Positions 1 through 10,800 are shown, numbered from the stretch's first letter. The stretch is DNA of 64,000 bases from Ophiura sarsii (GCA_035610835.1 CM069447.1:43125893-43189892), one strand, 5' to 3'. The notes: generated by a model from the sequence alone, not told the origin. Translations and numbers: made by a program.

Positions 1-289
1 TTGGTGGAACATATTGCTTACATTTGCTCCATATTTGTACCATAATTTCTGTAAACAAATGCCCCCATTTTTGTCCACTGAATATGTATGTAAGCTTAAT
101 CTCATCCGTGGGAAATCAATTATTGTTACGATAGCTATGGTACTGTTAATCTATGATGAAAATTACAAAATTTGAAGTGAGATTTTTTAAAAATAATTGC
201 TGTAAAACCTTAACTCTAGATCACCACACGGCAACAGATTTCTTTTCCGACCCCCAAAATTCACCGGAAAGGTCACCCTACCCCCCCCC

Positions 290-362
290 CCCTCAGATTT
301 GAACCGTGGACCCGGGCCTCTAGCACCCGGGCCCAGATCCTAGCCACTACACCATGGCTGTC
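290..362 (-). repeat. tRNA-derived SINE head
   Basis: Read on the minus strand this has an RNA polymerase III A-box-like segment (TGGTGTAGTGG, near 345-355) and a B-box-like segment (GGTTCAAATC, near 297-306) about 45 bp apart, as in tRNA genes. The acceptor and anticodon arms do not pair as a functional tRNA, and a run of 12 C/G follows the B box. This fits a tRNA-derived SINE relic rather than a tRNA gene. A similar head on the plus strand lies at 25053-25115. Confidence 0.5.
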
Positions 363-559
363 AGTCGACACTCGGCGAGTATATTCACCTCGTTATATAG
401 CCTGGGTCCGTTTTGTAGCCCAAAAACCTGCAAGCCGGGTTATGCCTTTTTTCCGCACAGTTGCAGTGTGGTGTAGTAGAGTTAGGGTTATTGTAACGAC
501 ATTGGTTGAAAAACAGATATGGAGCTTTCAAAATTGTACTTTATATAATGTTATAAGGT

Positions 560-801
560 AAGGCTATTTAAAAAAAAAAATTGTCTCAAAGCTCTTCAGT
601 TTTTCAAAACCTAATGAGGAATGTGGTTTTTTTAAAGGTTTTTTTAAAAGTTTTTTTTAAAATATAAAATATTGAAATCCTTGTAAAAGTGACCTTTTGT
701 ATTTAAAATGATGTGATCTAAATATAATAAAATCTTCTAATGCGCATCAATTAACTAACACGTGCGGAAGCTTTGAGACAAAAGATTTTTTAATATAGCC
801 T
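560..801. mobile_element. MITE with AAGGCTAT...GTCTCAAAGCTC ends
   Basis: The left end reads AAGGCTAT, a run of A, then TTGTCTCAAAGCTC. The right end is the inverted version (GCTTTGAGACAAAAGAT, then ATATAGCCT). A second, independently placed copy with the same terminal inverted repeats lies at 48818-49118, which confirms the boundaries. There is no coding capacity, so this is a short non-autonomous DNA element whose superfamily is not determined. Confidence 0.7.
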
Positions 802-1237
802 CATACAATTTCAAATGGGATCAAAAAGTTATCAATTATTGTACATTTTCTCTGCATTTCACCACCTAATTCATTCACTGATACCTCAGACCGCACCAAG
901 GATTTAATACTCTATTTTCTATTTAAATATTTTTTATTTTAACCAAAAAAAATTAAAAGCTTTATTATTTATCCTTAAAAAGCTTTAGTACTTACTCTGT
1001 TCTGTATATCTTTCAGTCAATTAAATTATTGTATACTTTAACCGATGACTTTATTTTCTTTCTAAATGTTGAATTTTTTTCTAGCAAAAAATGCTGCTTT
1101 CTGAACAAATATGCGTGACTGTAAAAGCAATAATTTTCACCCAATTAATTTTTGCGTGCTACAACAATTTTGACCATTGGCTTGTTTTTCAGATTTCCTA
1201 CACACGAAAAAAACATTTTCGGGCATTCTTAATTGTG

Positions 1238-2049
1238 TTAGGCGACTGGAAAAAACCCTTGCTCTATGGGCAAACGGACCTCTCAGGTAGGGTCGGTCAG
1301 TCGGGTGTTTGGGTTTGGGTTCCCCCCCTAAATTTTCGGGAATTTTTTGATTAATTTTTAACAAAGATCTAAATTGGCAAATTGTCCAAAACATATATTT
1401 AAATTTTGTCAAAAAAATAAATTTAAAAATCCAAAAATAAAATGAAATGGTCTGGTCTGTAGAACTGGGTGTTTTCTTCTTTTTTCCAAAAATATATTTA
1501 AATGTTGTCCAAAAAAAAATTAAAAAAATTAAAATGAAATGGGACGGTCGGGTCTGTAGAACTGGGTTTTTTTCTTGTCGTCTTAGCTCAGAAGTGTGTG
1601 AAAAGTGCAAAAATTAATGTTGTGCGAAAATTTAAACTTTTACTGTGAATACTGTATCTGATATGCATAATGTTGTAGTTGAACATACAGCAGCAATTTG
1701 TATATAGATAGTTATGTGATATTATAATTAGTAGCTGCTCTGTGTATTATTCTGTAATGAATACATTTTGATGAGATAAAGAATAAAATAGAAGCAATTA
1801 AGTGTTAGGTGATACAAAATACTCTTTTTCTATGTGTTGACTTTCAAGAAGGTTCAGTCGGTCGGTCAGGATTGTTTTTGTTAGTCAAGTTCTCTAGCTG
1901 GGATAATATTTAAATATGTTCAAATATTTTTAAATTGAAGAAAATTCACTGACAATTTTGAGGAAAAAAAACCAAACAGAAAAAGAAGCGCCCGACCGAC
2001 CCTACCTGGCCGTTTGCCCGTAGAACAGGGATTTTTTTTGGTTGCCTTA
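1238..2049. mobile_element. Inverted-repeat element, GTTCTACGGGCAAACGG family
   Basis: The left end (TTAGGCGAC, A-run, then GGGCAAACGGACCTCTCAGG and a GGGTCGGTC segment) is mirrored at 1985-2049 (CCGACCGACCCTACC, then CCGTTTGCCCGTAGAACAGG and GGTTGCCTTA). Inside, about 90 bp ending GTCTGTAGAACTGGGT is tandemly duplicated (about 1387-1470 and 1487-1580). Related ends occur at 5776-6142, 40279-40375, 42100-42150, 55390-55480 and 61946-62010, so this is an abundant family in this genome. Apparent reading frames inside are AT/poly-A products, not genes. Confidence 0.65.
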
Positions 2050-2645
2050 TGGAGCAATTACTTTAAAGTATGACTTCAAATGTTGTCATTTCATGCAGTA
2101 GAATGCCAAATGAAATCATTGAATGATTTAAAGAATTTTGCACCGTTTATTGTTTTGGGGACTTTTACACCAATGCAGGCATCACTTTGAATCTTGAACC
2201 TACCCTCCTCAAGCCCTCATCGGTATTCAAATTCCTTCAGGAAAACAGGTCAAGAGTAGTCTTTCTTGCAATTTTTGGAGTGAAAATTCACCTCGGTGCA
2301 CTATGTTCGTTCTTTAGTGAAGATTCACTATAGATTCACCTTTCCAAAATATAAAATAGTTCAAGAGTCACCACTTCAAAAATATAACTAGGCAAAGATA
2401 AGGCATCTTATCCTTGACTGACCTTGAGGAGGGTAGATTCAAAATGCACATTGATACTTGCATAAGAAATAAGTAGAAAGCTGTGAGGTAGAATAGCATT
2501 TATTCTCTGTTATGATGTCACATGTACAATGTACACAGCTATTTTCTTATGACCGACATCATGCTTACTCTGCTGCTAGTACCTGATGTACCTGTATGGG
2601 TACTGTTGAAGTACCAGTGACGTACCACCACCAAAGTACCTGCAC

Positions 2646-3239
2646 AGTAGGGGAGAGTGGGGTTGGTTGGAACATTTTTCAGAAAAATGACTCTATAACG
2701 CAATTAAAATTGATTCAGGATTCAATAACTATATCAGTTCAAGCATACATATGTGTGTTACAAATACAGCATATAACATTCTAAGACTTGTTTATGTTTA
2801 TTAAAATAATCCACTTTAAAAAAATTATTTCAGCTGTTTCAACTAACCCCATGCATGGGGTTGGTTGGAACATGGCAGATGTTTAAGCTGATTGTGCAAA
2901 ACATGGCATACAACTGCATACCTATTTAGCCTTATTTTGTAGCTTAGTATAAGAGCCTAACATACTAAAAATATAGCCACATGAATCTACAAACATCATA
3001 GAGATAATACAATACCAAATTTCTTAATTTAAAAAAATTTAAAAAAATTTGAAAAATTGAATTTTCTTTTCTAACTCCAAGAAGACTGACACCCATGTGC
3101 TGTAGGCAATGTGGTATGTGGGGGTTGCTTTTGCACACCACCTGATGGCAGTGTTTCTAGAAATTAATTGTTGGTTTTTAGGAAAATCTCAATGTTTCAA
3201 CTAACCTCGCGTTCCAACATACCCCACTCTCCCCTACTA
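2646..3239. mobile_element. MITE with TAGGGGAGAGTGGGG ends
   Basis: A roughly 590-bp element is bounded by GTAGGGGAGAGTGGGG at left and its exact inverse at right, followed inward by GGTTGGTTGGAAC-type sequence. A central palindrome near 2837-2875 (AACCCCATGCATGGGGTT core) repeats the same GTTGG/GGAAC motif. It has no coding capacity. Its right edge directly abuts a fragment of the TAGACTGGGTCC family at 3238. Confidence 0.7.
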
Positions 3240-3290
3240 GACTGGGTCCCCGCGTCCCTCCTCTATGCCGGCCATGAGAAACTGGCTGTG
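3238..3290. mobile_element. Truncated Mutator-like MITE fragment (TAGACTGGGTCC)
   Basis: It starts TAGACTGGGTCCCCGCGTCC and continues into a GCCGGCCATGAG segment. The first 25 or so bases match the left end of the complete 115-bp element at 46648-46762. The right terminal repeat is missing, so this is a broken copy. Confidence 0.55.
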
Positions 3291-3689
3291 CACCAAACAA
3301 TACATTGCTTAAAAATCACTATGTTGCCTTTATTTCAATGTCCCTGATTGGACAATTGGAATTAATCAATCCCCTATTAGCCAATCAAATTAAAGCTTCT
3401 AGATCTGTTCAACACTTTGAAGCTGAATCCATTAAAGCTTGACCTTGATTCGTACAAAATCCCTGATTGGCTCAAAAATTGATCGATCACATATTGCAAC
3501 CAATCATAATCGTTGTTTGATAGAGGCAATAATTAGAGTTAATAGGAAGCAGCTAATATGTAGTACTTAACCTCAATTTATTTAGAAATCTGTTTTATAA
3601 GTTTGAGGTTAATTTTATGCCAAATTCTGATGACAAGCATATTATATATATGAATAATTGTATTAATTTAACAGCAATATTATTTAAGA

Positions 3690-3910
3690 TGTACAGGGTG
3701 TCCAATAAAAAAGACTTCATTTAGGATGATTTAGAGAATAATAGATGGACATTTTAGTTTGGTTGCCGGAAATGGATGGGCAGCTCCATATTTTGAGTAG
3801 TTGATGTTGGCACAGCCGGTATCCATTACAATGAAAAAATAGACTTGCTCATCCATTATCACACCTTATCCCGGCAACCAAACTAAAATTGCCATCTTTT
3901 AATCTCTTTC
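3690..3910. mobile_element. Mariner-end-like repeat with internal inverted repeat
   Basis: It begins with TACAGGGTGTCCAATAAAAA, the general form of Tc1/mariner MITE ends (TA plus CAGGGTGTCC). Two arms, about 3750-3778 and 3872-3897, are inverted copies centred on TTTAGTTTGGTTGCCGG. I did not find a clean right terminus. Confidence 0.4.
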
Positions 3911-3979
3911 ACATCATAATGTATCATAATTATATCTCATTCCAAAATAATGTTTCATGTAAAAATTTATTTCAGTAAT

Positions 3980-4193
3980 TTAACCCCCTGAGAACTACCG
4001 GCCGATTGGTCACAAAGATAGATACATCATTTATTGCACCAATGAGAGACATTGTTAGAATAATTGTATCCCTGATAAAGATGGGAGTGAAACATTTTAC
4101 AAGCTGCATTTGAGTTGGCTATTCATATGAGTACATCTTGTAATAAACCAATCAGAACCACTGTAAGATAGACAGGTAGACCCCAGGGGGTTA
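3980..4193. mobile_element. Short MITE with TTAACCCCCTG ends
   Basis: It is about 214 bp long, with TTAACCCCCTG at left and the inverse CAGGGGGTTAA at right. The inner right half (ACTGTAAGATA, AATCAGAACCA, TATTCATATGAGTACATC) recurs in opposite orientation at 10663-10800, confirming a dispersed family. Confidence 0.65.
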
Positions 4194-4274
4194 ATCTACA
4201 AGAAGTTAACAGCATCTTATTCATTTATAAAATAAACAAATCCAGCAAGTTGTTGACTTCTTTTTCTTTGCGAC

Positions 4275-4532
4275 ATGCTGCTTTCGAGCGTGCGTATGTA
4301 CTGCGCCAAACAGGCACGCATGGTACGGCGCTTTGAAGTGGATGCAGAACGTAGAAAACAAGCGATTGCGCTTGATGACAACATTGCCATCCAACATGGT
4401 CTGGTAAAAGGCAGTACAAATTTGAAGCGTCCAATTACGCGCCGGCTTTTTGATGATTTACATATCAAACCACTCCCAGTGCTGGAGAGTATTGCAAAAG
4501 TAATTTCCAACATAATCCGTATTAAATATTAA
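4275..4532 (+). CDS. Unidentified 85-codon reading frame, possible exon or element remnant
   Basis: An 85-residue frame from ATG to TAA is visibly less AT-rich than its surroundings. It has mixed, protein-like composition: basic and amphipathic N-terminal half (YCAKQARMVRRFEVDAERRK), then ...DDNIAIQHGLVKGS... and ...RRLFDDLHIKPLPVLESIAK. It has no signal peptide and no membrane segment. I do not recognise the family. A possible splice donor (AAA|GTAATT, about 4498) would end an exon after ESIAK. No clear acceptor lies directly upstream, although a pyrimidine tract is present at 4257-4270. It may be an exon of an unrecognised gene, a transposon fragment, or chance. Confidence 0.3.
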   Translation: MLLSSVRMYCAKQARMVRRFEVDAERRKQAIALDDNIAIQHGLVKGSTNLKRPITRRLFDDLHIKPLPVLESIAKVISNIIRIKY

Positions 4533-5309
4533 GTAAGTACTAATAATAATAAACCATCTCGGTTCAAAGATGCCTAAAAAGTCATTTTGTTCTTATTAAT
4601 ATAATAATTTACCTGGTTATGAAAATTCACACCCAAGTAAATGGACAATGATGCTCTTTTATGATAATAATCATGGCTGTTTTCTTACTAAATAAAGCTT
4701 ATGTAAAAAAATCTTAATTTTTTTTCATGGGACACCTTTTAATAATGTAAAAGTGGAAATTTTCGCTTGGTTAATTTTTCGTTCTTTACTGATATGTTTT
4801 CACAAAATTCCCCATGTAATTATGTATTATATATTATGTGTGCATAAAACTGTTGCTGTTGATTTTTTGAAGTGAATTGTAGAATAACTGTTCAGGTTGT
4901 AAATTAAAATAACAATTGCCTCAAATTCTACAATTTGATGAACAAATATTAGAAAGCCTCTCAGTCCATCCCAAGTTAAAAAACATGGATAATGGTGCAT
5001 TGATTTTTCTTCGAGTGGTATGTAAAATAATTCTTATTGAAGTTGTTAAATTAAGAACACAGATTTTGTGGAATTAAAATGGCCGCATCAGTGACTTACT
5101 TTCACATGGTATAGTTATAGACTCTAAATAACCCAATTCTACAGGGCACGGTTCTGTTGTATAATACAGTGTTGTGCATGTGTTTGAACTGTGATCGTGA
5201 CTATGAGCTTTGAGAAGGGGTGTTGAAACAAGCCATGTGCTGAGGATCAAAAAGGAACATTTTCGATGAACTTGTAATTTGAGTAATATCTTGAAGTTGT
5301 GTATTATTT

Positions 5310-5665
5310 TTGCCAGATTTGCAATCTGCTCAAGTTGTTGCGACGGTCAGATTTGTGATCTGGGTAAAGCTTTGAGGTCAGATTTGCGATCTTGTTAAGC
5401 TGCAAGGTCAGATTTATTAATCTAATTAAGCGTTTATTATCAAATTTGTGACATGCAGACTGGTTTAGTAAACCACCATCTAGATCTGTAACCCTGTTGA
5501 ACTGGTTGAACGGTTGGATTTGTGACGATGTGAATATCGGTCAGATTTGTAACCTTGATGAGCCACCCGCCAGTCCACTATTTAAACCTGGTTAAGCTGC
5601 TGGTGAAGTCAGATTTGTGACCTGGTTGAACTGCTTGCAAGGTCAATTTTGTGACCTCAAGCTTT
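5310..5665 (+). repeat. Degenerate minisatellite of GGTCAGATTTGTGACCT units
   Basis: Roughly eight diverged copies of a motif built around GGTCAGATTTGTGACC followed by TGGTTAAGCTGCTG-like sequence run through this block, with irregular spacing of about 35-70 bp. At 5640-5657 the unit is a perfect palindrome, AGGTCA-6 nt-TGACCT. No reading frame crosses the block. Confidence 0.55.
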
Positions 5666-5775
5666 AAATATTGTACGTTTAGTGTAGAATACTTGAATCT
5701 GTCTTTATTTAATGTTTATTTCAACCATGCAATCCCTAGTAAGTGCCCAGGATGCTACCATCAGAATAGATAAGA

Positions 5776-6142
5776 TAAGGCGACAAAAACAAAACCCTGT
5801 TCTACAGGCAAACAGATCTCTTAGGACAGACTAATGTTCTTGTTTTTTCAACAAAATTGCGACAATTTGGGTGGATTTTCAAAAAAATAAATCAAAAAGT
5901 TGACCAATCAGGATGCGCGGTCATTTTGAAAGCGCCTGGTATGCACTTCCGAATTGTTACTTTCAGAACATTTTCAATTTAAAACAAAATCCAAAATGTT
6001 TAAAAACAATGTCAACATTTGTCAAAAAATGTCAAAAAATTGTAAAAAAGCCCAAAATGTGTATTTTTTAAATAAATAAATTGAAAAAATAGTGTCGGTT
6101 GGGCCCGTACAGCAGTCCCTCTCCCCCTGTTTTGTCACCTAA
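5776..6142. mobile_element. Inverted-repeat element, GTTCTACAGGCAAACAG copy
   Basis: The left end (AAGGCGAC, A-rich, CCCTGTTCTACAGGCAAACAG) and right end (GTCGGTTGGGCCCGTACAG... CCTGTTTTGTCACCT) match the family seen at 1238-2049, with more divergence and a different AT-rich interior. Confidence 0.5.
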
Positions 6143-6312
6143 ATACTTTTTACATTATGAAGTTAATTGCACTTATTAAATGATAATCAATTACAGAATG
6201 TTGGGCTGGTCCTATGCAATTTTATAATTTGGGAATCAGTGTGAAATACTTAAAACAATGTACAAGAAGCGGTCACTACTCATAGAGCCATGGGTATTTA
6301 CTAGGGATTATA

Positions 6313-6864
6313 CACAGTTCAACAACAAAAAGTTCCCCTTAAGATTTATATGCCTGATATTTTTAAAATGAGTTACTGTAAAAGTAGAAATTTTCGCGAA
6401 GTTTTTATCGCAAAAATTATTGACTTCCATTGACTTTTGTTCACAAATGTTGAAAATCGCAAAAAATGTTTTAAAAAGAATCGCAAAATGCCTGTCATGA
6501 CCATTTTCGTGAAAATATCTTATCGCGAAAATATTGACTTTTACAGTACTCTATCGTAACAATTTTTGGCACATAATGTATGAGTTCACAGCAGCTCTAG
6601 AACAGAGCTATAACTATGCAGGTGTCGTAATGCTTGAATGAGCACACATTGAATGGAGGAATACCTCAATTCAAAAGTTGCTCAATGATGAATTGAAGGA
6701 GGATGGTTAAGCAGCTTGAACCAGGGTCTTTGATTGAACACTGCACATGTACTGCTTGAATGAGCACACACGATATTGAACTTGTAGCAACTTTTCAAAT
6801 GGAGTAATTCATTTTAAAAATATCAGGCATAATCTAAAGGGGAACTTATTTTTGTTGAACTGTG
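6313..6864. mobile_element. TA-flanked MITE (CACAGTTCAAC ends), interrupted
   Basis: The terminal inverted repeats are about 60 bp (CACAGTTCAACAACAAAAAG at left, inverse ending GTTGAACTGTG at right), flanked by TA on both sides as expected of Tc1/mariner-type insertion. The interior has a second inverted pair around GTTCACAGCAGC and GCTTGAATGAGCACAC. A partial copy lies at 9190-9640. The left terminal repeat is split by a second element at 6376-6546. Confidence 0.7.
6376..6546. mobile_element. Nested TA-flanked MITE (CTGTAAAAGT ends)
   Basis: 171 bp bounded by CTGTAAAAGTAGAAATTTTC and the inverse ...GACTTTTACAG, flanked by TA/TA. Internal segments rich in TTTTCGCGAA and ATCGCAAAA also pair. 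It sits inside the element at 6313-6864; the copy at 9190-9640 lacks it. Similar CTGTAAAA..TTTCGC ends occur near 4747-4770. Confidence 0.7.
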
Positions 6865-7192
6865 TACTATGGTCTATTAATTTATATCCCTTTTGGGGTT
6901 TTGTATGTAACCAGTACTTAATTTAATCGCACAATAAGTTCTATTTACAGAGTGTTCCAAAAAAAGGGCACTTTTTTCAGATGCAGATTTCTCAAAATTA
7001 CGCAGACAATTTTCGAGTATTCGTTCATATTCTTATACAACAATTTTATGATAGCACATATTGAGAATGGCATTGAAAATAAATCTCAAATTTAAGAAAT
7101 ACTGTTTGATGAAAGTAAAATAGTCATGAATTGGCTTCAATTCACATCCTTTTCACCATATTTTACCACGATATTGAGGGCTTAGATGTAGT

Positions 7193-7770
7193 TCCACAAG
7201 GCCCTATCGGTATCTGCCAAATGGGGTTGACTATATGCAGAGCAATTAGTGTGAACTAAATGTAACTCAGAGCAGCTATTGTAGAGACAATCTTTTTGTA
7301 CAGATACTTTGTGATGTGAAATGTCACTATCCAGGGGTCGCATTCTGACGCGTCAGTGCGTCCTGGACCTCTCTTGTAGTGACGCTTCAGGTTTCAAATT
7401 GGAATGACTTGCGAGTCCCCTTTAATTTGACGATGTATGGAAATGGAAACCTTAAGAAATTCTGTAAATTGCATATCCATCCTTTGCTCACAATATAAAA
7501 TCATTAAAATTGTCCGTAAAAATGTTCAAATACCCAAACTTCAGGACCCCTCAATTTCTTGGGGGACCCCTTAATTTTTTATTTTTTTAAAGTCCTACAG
7601 GGTCCTGAAAAATGTCATGTGACCTCTCACATTTTTGATCCAGTGCTGCTATCCCTGTCACTATCTGTAATAGCTGCCATATGCTACACACCTTTGGTGC
7701 TATATGGTGCTATATAGTGCACCCTTGTAAAAATGCAACCCTACACATGGCAGCCATTGTAGATGAATCT
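7193..7770. mobile_element. Dispersed element (AAGGCCCTATC ends), interrupted by a hAT-like MITE
   Basis: Its two outer parts, 7193-7331 and 7658-7770, match in inverse orientation a continuous element at 50680-50940. Shared landmarks are AACTCAGAGCAGCTATTG, ATAGCTGCCATATG and GTGCACCCTTGT. The interruption is the 326-bp insertion described separately. Confidence 0.65.
7332..7657. mobile_element. hAT-like MITE with 8-bp target duplication
   Basis: It starts CAGGGGTCGCATTCTG and ends ...GCTGCTATCCCTG, giving short imperfect inverted termini CAGGG...CCCTG. It is flanked on both sides by TCACTATC (7324-7331 and 7658-7665), an 8-bp duplication characteristic of hAT transposition. The host repeat is uninterrupted at 50680-50940, supporting a real insertion. 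There is no transposase. Confidence 0.75.
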
Positions 7771-8318
7771 CTCTTTCGGTAGCTTGAAGATGAAAGGAAA
7801 ATAGTTGTTGCCGACGCTTTGGAACCCGATTGTTTATTTTGATGGAATAAATAGTATTAAAAATTAGGAACCAGCGCGATGCTAGGGGTAACTCTCGGGC
7901 TGTTGAAAGACAAATTCATTGTAGATATGCCTTGTGGCTTCAAACCTTTGATATTGCCATTTAAGAATAAGTAAAAGAGAATATCAAGATATCTTCATGT
8001 TTGAGAAATCAGTCTCAGAAAAAATTGCCTCTTTTTTTTACCACTTTGTATTATTAAAAAATACCACTATACTTCATGTATTGTATATTTACATATAATA
8101 CAATACTATAATTATATATATTTGTTTTTGTAGTGATTTGTGTTTATAATGATAATAATAACATTGCTAAAAACCAAAATATGAGACAGAATAATATGCG
8201 TGACCATTGTTCGTTGTTTGTCGATCGAGAATTTGTTGTTATAAAATGAGAATTAATCGATGCTTCTTGAAATCATGTTGTTATTTGTTTGTTGGGTGTG
8301 AGATTGTGTACTAAAATT

Positions 8319-8871
8319 TAAAGGCATATTATGTGATCTTTTCCATGGGACGCCCTCTATCTGTGATTTTTCCCCCTAGAAATGCAATGTTTTTGTCAAA
8401 TTACATTTATAACCATGAAACTAAAACAACTTGCTAAGTTACAGAGCAATATGTTTCCTAATTACTTCACAATCAGATTTTGAAATAAGTTGTCCTGGTA
8501 CCAGGACAGTTTATTTTCTGAGTGGTTTTTTCATTTGTATTTGAGAATTCTATTGTTTCACACCGTTTTCCACCATTTTACCGCCGTTTACATTGTTTCC
8601 AGTTACAACCGCAACTGGAAACAAGTAAACACACCCCTATGAAATGCTTTATATGATGAAAATCAAACAAATATGTTGGAAAACTCCTTAAATTGGAAGC
8701 AGATTTCTATTATGATTAAACAATGTGCTGTGATGGTTTTTTAACGGAAAATACAGTCAAAATAGATTTATGAGTTCAGGAAAGTTTTCCTGATAGTCAA
8801 ACTTCATTATAAGAGAGAAAAAAATATGTGTAAAAATGTGTATAAGATCATACAATTAATATTGCTTTAAG
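8319..8871. mobile_element. MITE with TTAAAGGCATATTATGTGATC ends
   Basis: The left end reads TTAAAGGCATATTATGTGAT, then CATGGGACGCCCTCTAT. The right end is a diverged inverse, GATCATACAATTAATATTGCTTTAA. Sister copies lie at 31072-31362 (right end lost), 32534-33014 and 41279-41662. The interior contains a long imperfect palindrome around TTCCAGTTACAACCGCAACTGGAAAC. It is non-coding. Confidence 0.65.
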
Positions 8872-9189
8872 ATGCCATTTGATTAGGCTATTCTGGTTTG
8901 ATTCATACCTCCCTTTGAGGGGCATCAAGCCATCAACATATATACAGGGGGAATGGCTGCTGTGCTGGGTGTGTAAGGGGGTGCCAAATAAAAATTGGAA
9001 TTGCCAAAAATATTCAGGAAATTTGGGCGTAAATCTGGAATACCCTCCAAACCTTGTATGACGAGGGTCATTCAATAAGTTCTACCTTCTCCCTCATAAC
9101 ATGGCTAATATGAATGTCAGCATCGTGACATTTGACATGATTAGTCAGTAGTTAGTTAGTAAATCTGTTTCATTTTTGTTCTGATGTGG

Positions 9190-9640
9190 TCAACGATTTT
9201 TGGCACACATAATTTACATGTTCACAGCAACACTAGAACAGAGCTAAACTACGCAGGTGTTGTAATGCTTGAATGAGCACACATTGAATGGAGGAATACC
9301 TCAATTCAAAAGTTGCTAAATGATGTATTGAAGGAGGATGGTTAAGCAGCTTGAACCAGGGTCTTTGCTTGAACACCGCACAGGTGTTGTACTGCTTGAA
9401 TGAACTTTTAGCAACTTTTGAAATGAGGCATTCCTTCATTCAATGTGTACTCATTCAAGCATTACAACACCTGCATAGTTATAACCTGAGACGAATATCA
9501 TATTCGTCTCAGGTTAAAGCCCCGTTCTAGTGTTGCTGTGAACACTTGCATTATGTGTGCCAAAAATCGTTTTGATGGAGTAACTCATTTTAAAAATATC
9601 AGGCATAATCTAAAGGGGAACTTATATTTGTTGAACTGTG
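9190..9640. mobile_element. Partial copy of the CACAGTTCAAC MITE with long foldback arms
   Basis: Arms of about 100 bp, 9225-9325 and 9410-9545, are inverted copies (GTTGTAATGCTTGAATGAGC against its inverse). The right end (GGGGAACTTATATTTGTTGAACTGTG) matches 6864, while the matching left end is missing, so the copy is 5'-truncated. A perfect hairpin interrupts the right arm. Confidence 0.6.
9484..9516. repeat. Near-perfect 33-bp palindrome
   Basis: AACCTGAGACGAATAT and its inverse meet with a one-base centre. It lies within the right arm of the surrounding MITE, and the left arm has no counterpart, so it arose after the arms. Confidence 0.7.
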
Positions 9641-9952
9641 TATATCACGAACGAATGAGAACTTATACGAACGTACATCTAAATTTCCCAAACCTCGGGC
9701 ACATGTTAGATCTTTACGCAACACAGACTTTACAGTCCGAGGCTGCGTGTAGATGAACAAAATGAAAAACGGACGTTGTTTTGGTTTTGGGCACATAACC
9801 GAGTTAATATTCATTAAATCTTCACGTGTTATATCTCAAATTAAAGAGAAGAAATTTCCTTAATAATTTAAAATATGTTCACGTAGGAGCTATAGTTTTG
9901 GAGTAGAGAGCATATTTATTAGCTGGTCAGTTACTTTTTTTGAGGACTATGT

Positions 9953-10144
9953 ATGTATGCCTTTCATTGGACCACTGGTGGGAGTTCACACAGAAAATAT
10001 CTTCTTTACATTATTACATGTCAGAACTGCAGCAATATTGTTTATTCGGTGGTGTCCTCCATAGATAAAACTCTTATTAAAGAAAGGTACATTAATCATT
10101 TGAGGGGCATTGGGAGGAAGGGTGAAGTTCTGAAGGGCCTATAA
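9953..10144 (+). pseudogene. Possible GIY-YIG-like fragment of a Penelope-type retroelement
   Basis: A 63-codon frame contains KYLLYIITCQNCSNIVYSV followed by KERYINHLRG. This has the rhythm of the GIY-YIG endonuclease segment of Penelope-like elements (typically ...YLITCxxCxxxYVGxT...RxxxHxxx). The YVG motif and the flanking reverse transcriptase are not present. If the reading is right, this is a short dead fragment; alternatively it is a chance similarity. Confidence 0.27.
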
Positions 10145-10662
10145 AAAAAGACTTTCAGTAACCCGAAAAAAGTGCATTTTTGTGTGTTAAAGGTGGATAG
10201 CACAGAATATTTAGAGGTGGGCGGGGTAAATGTGTTGCTCTTATGTGTTGTTTTTTGGCAAAAAGAAATCCCTAAACATGGGGTATGATTTGTGCTGAAA
10301 AATTGTGAAAAACCCCCAAACAAGCCCAAAAAAATCAGCCATTTTTTTAAGGTAAAACACCCCTGAAAATGGGTCGGGATTTAAAAAAACAAAAATCAAT
10401 TTGAGCACCCCCACCCCCGCCCCACACCCCTGGTATTCATGCACCGTTATCCAATCCTGGGGTGCCACTACCGTACCGTGTTCTAAATGTACGTTGTTAT
10501 TCTTCCAGGTCATACAATTTCTTAATAAATGCGAGATATTCTTTGAAAATGAGATTTAGAATTTGTTGTTTTTTTATTTATTTTTCTTGTCAGCACCACA
10601 TCAATCAAGACACCACAGGATGTTCAAATTTAAGTTTAAAAAAAAGTGTTTTTTTGCTTTTA

Positions 10663-10800
10663 ACCTCCTGGGGTCCACCTGCATATCTTACAGTGGTTCT
10701 GATTGGTTTATTACAAGATGTACTCATATGAATAGCCAATTCAAATGCAGCTTGTAAAATGTTTCACTCCCATCTTTATCAGGGATACAATTATTCTTTT
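10663..10800. repeat. Inverted copy of the 3980-4193 MITE
   Basis: It starts AACCTCCTGGGGTCCACCTG and then runs through the inverse of the 4090-4190 sequence (ATCTTACAGTGGTTCTGATT, GATGTACTCATATGAATAGC), fading near 10800. Confidence 0.6.
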
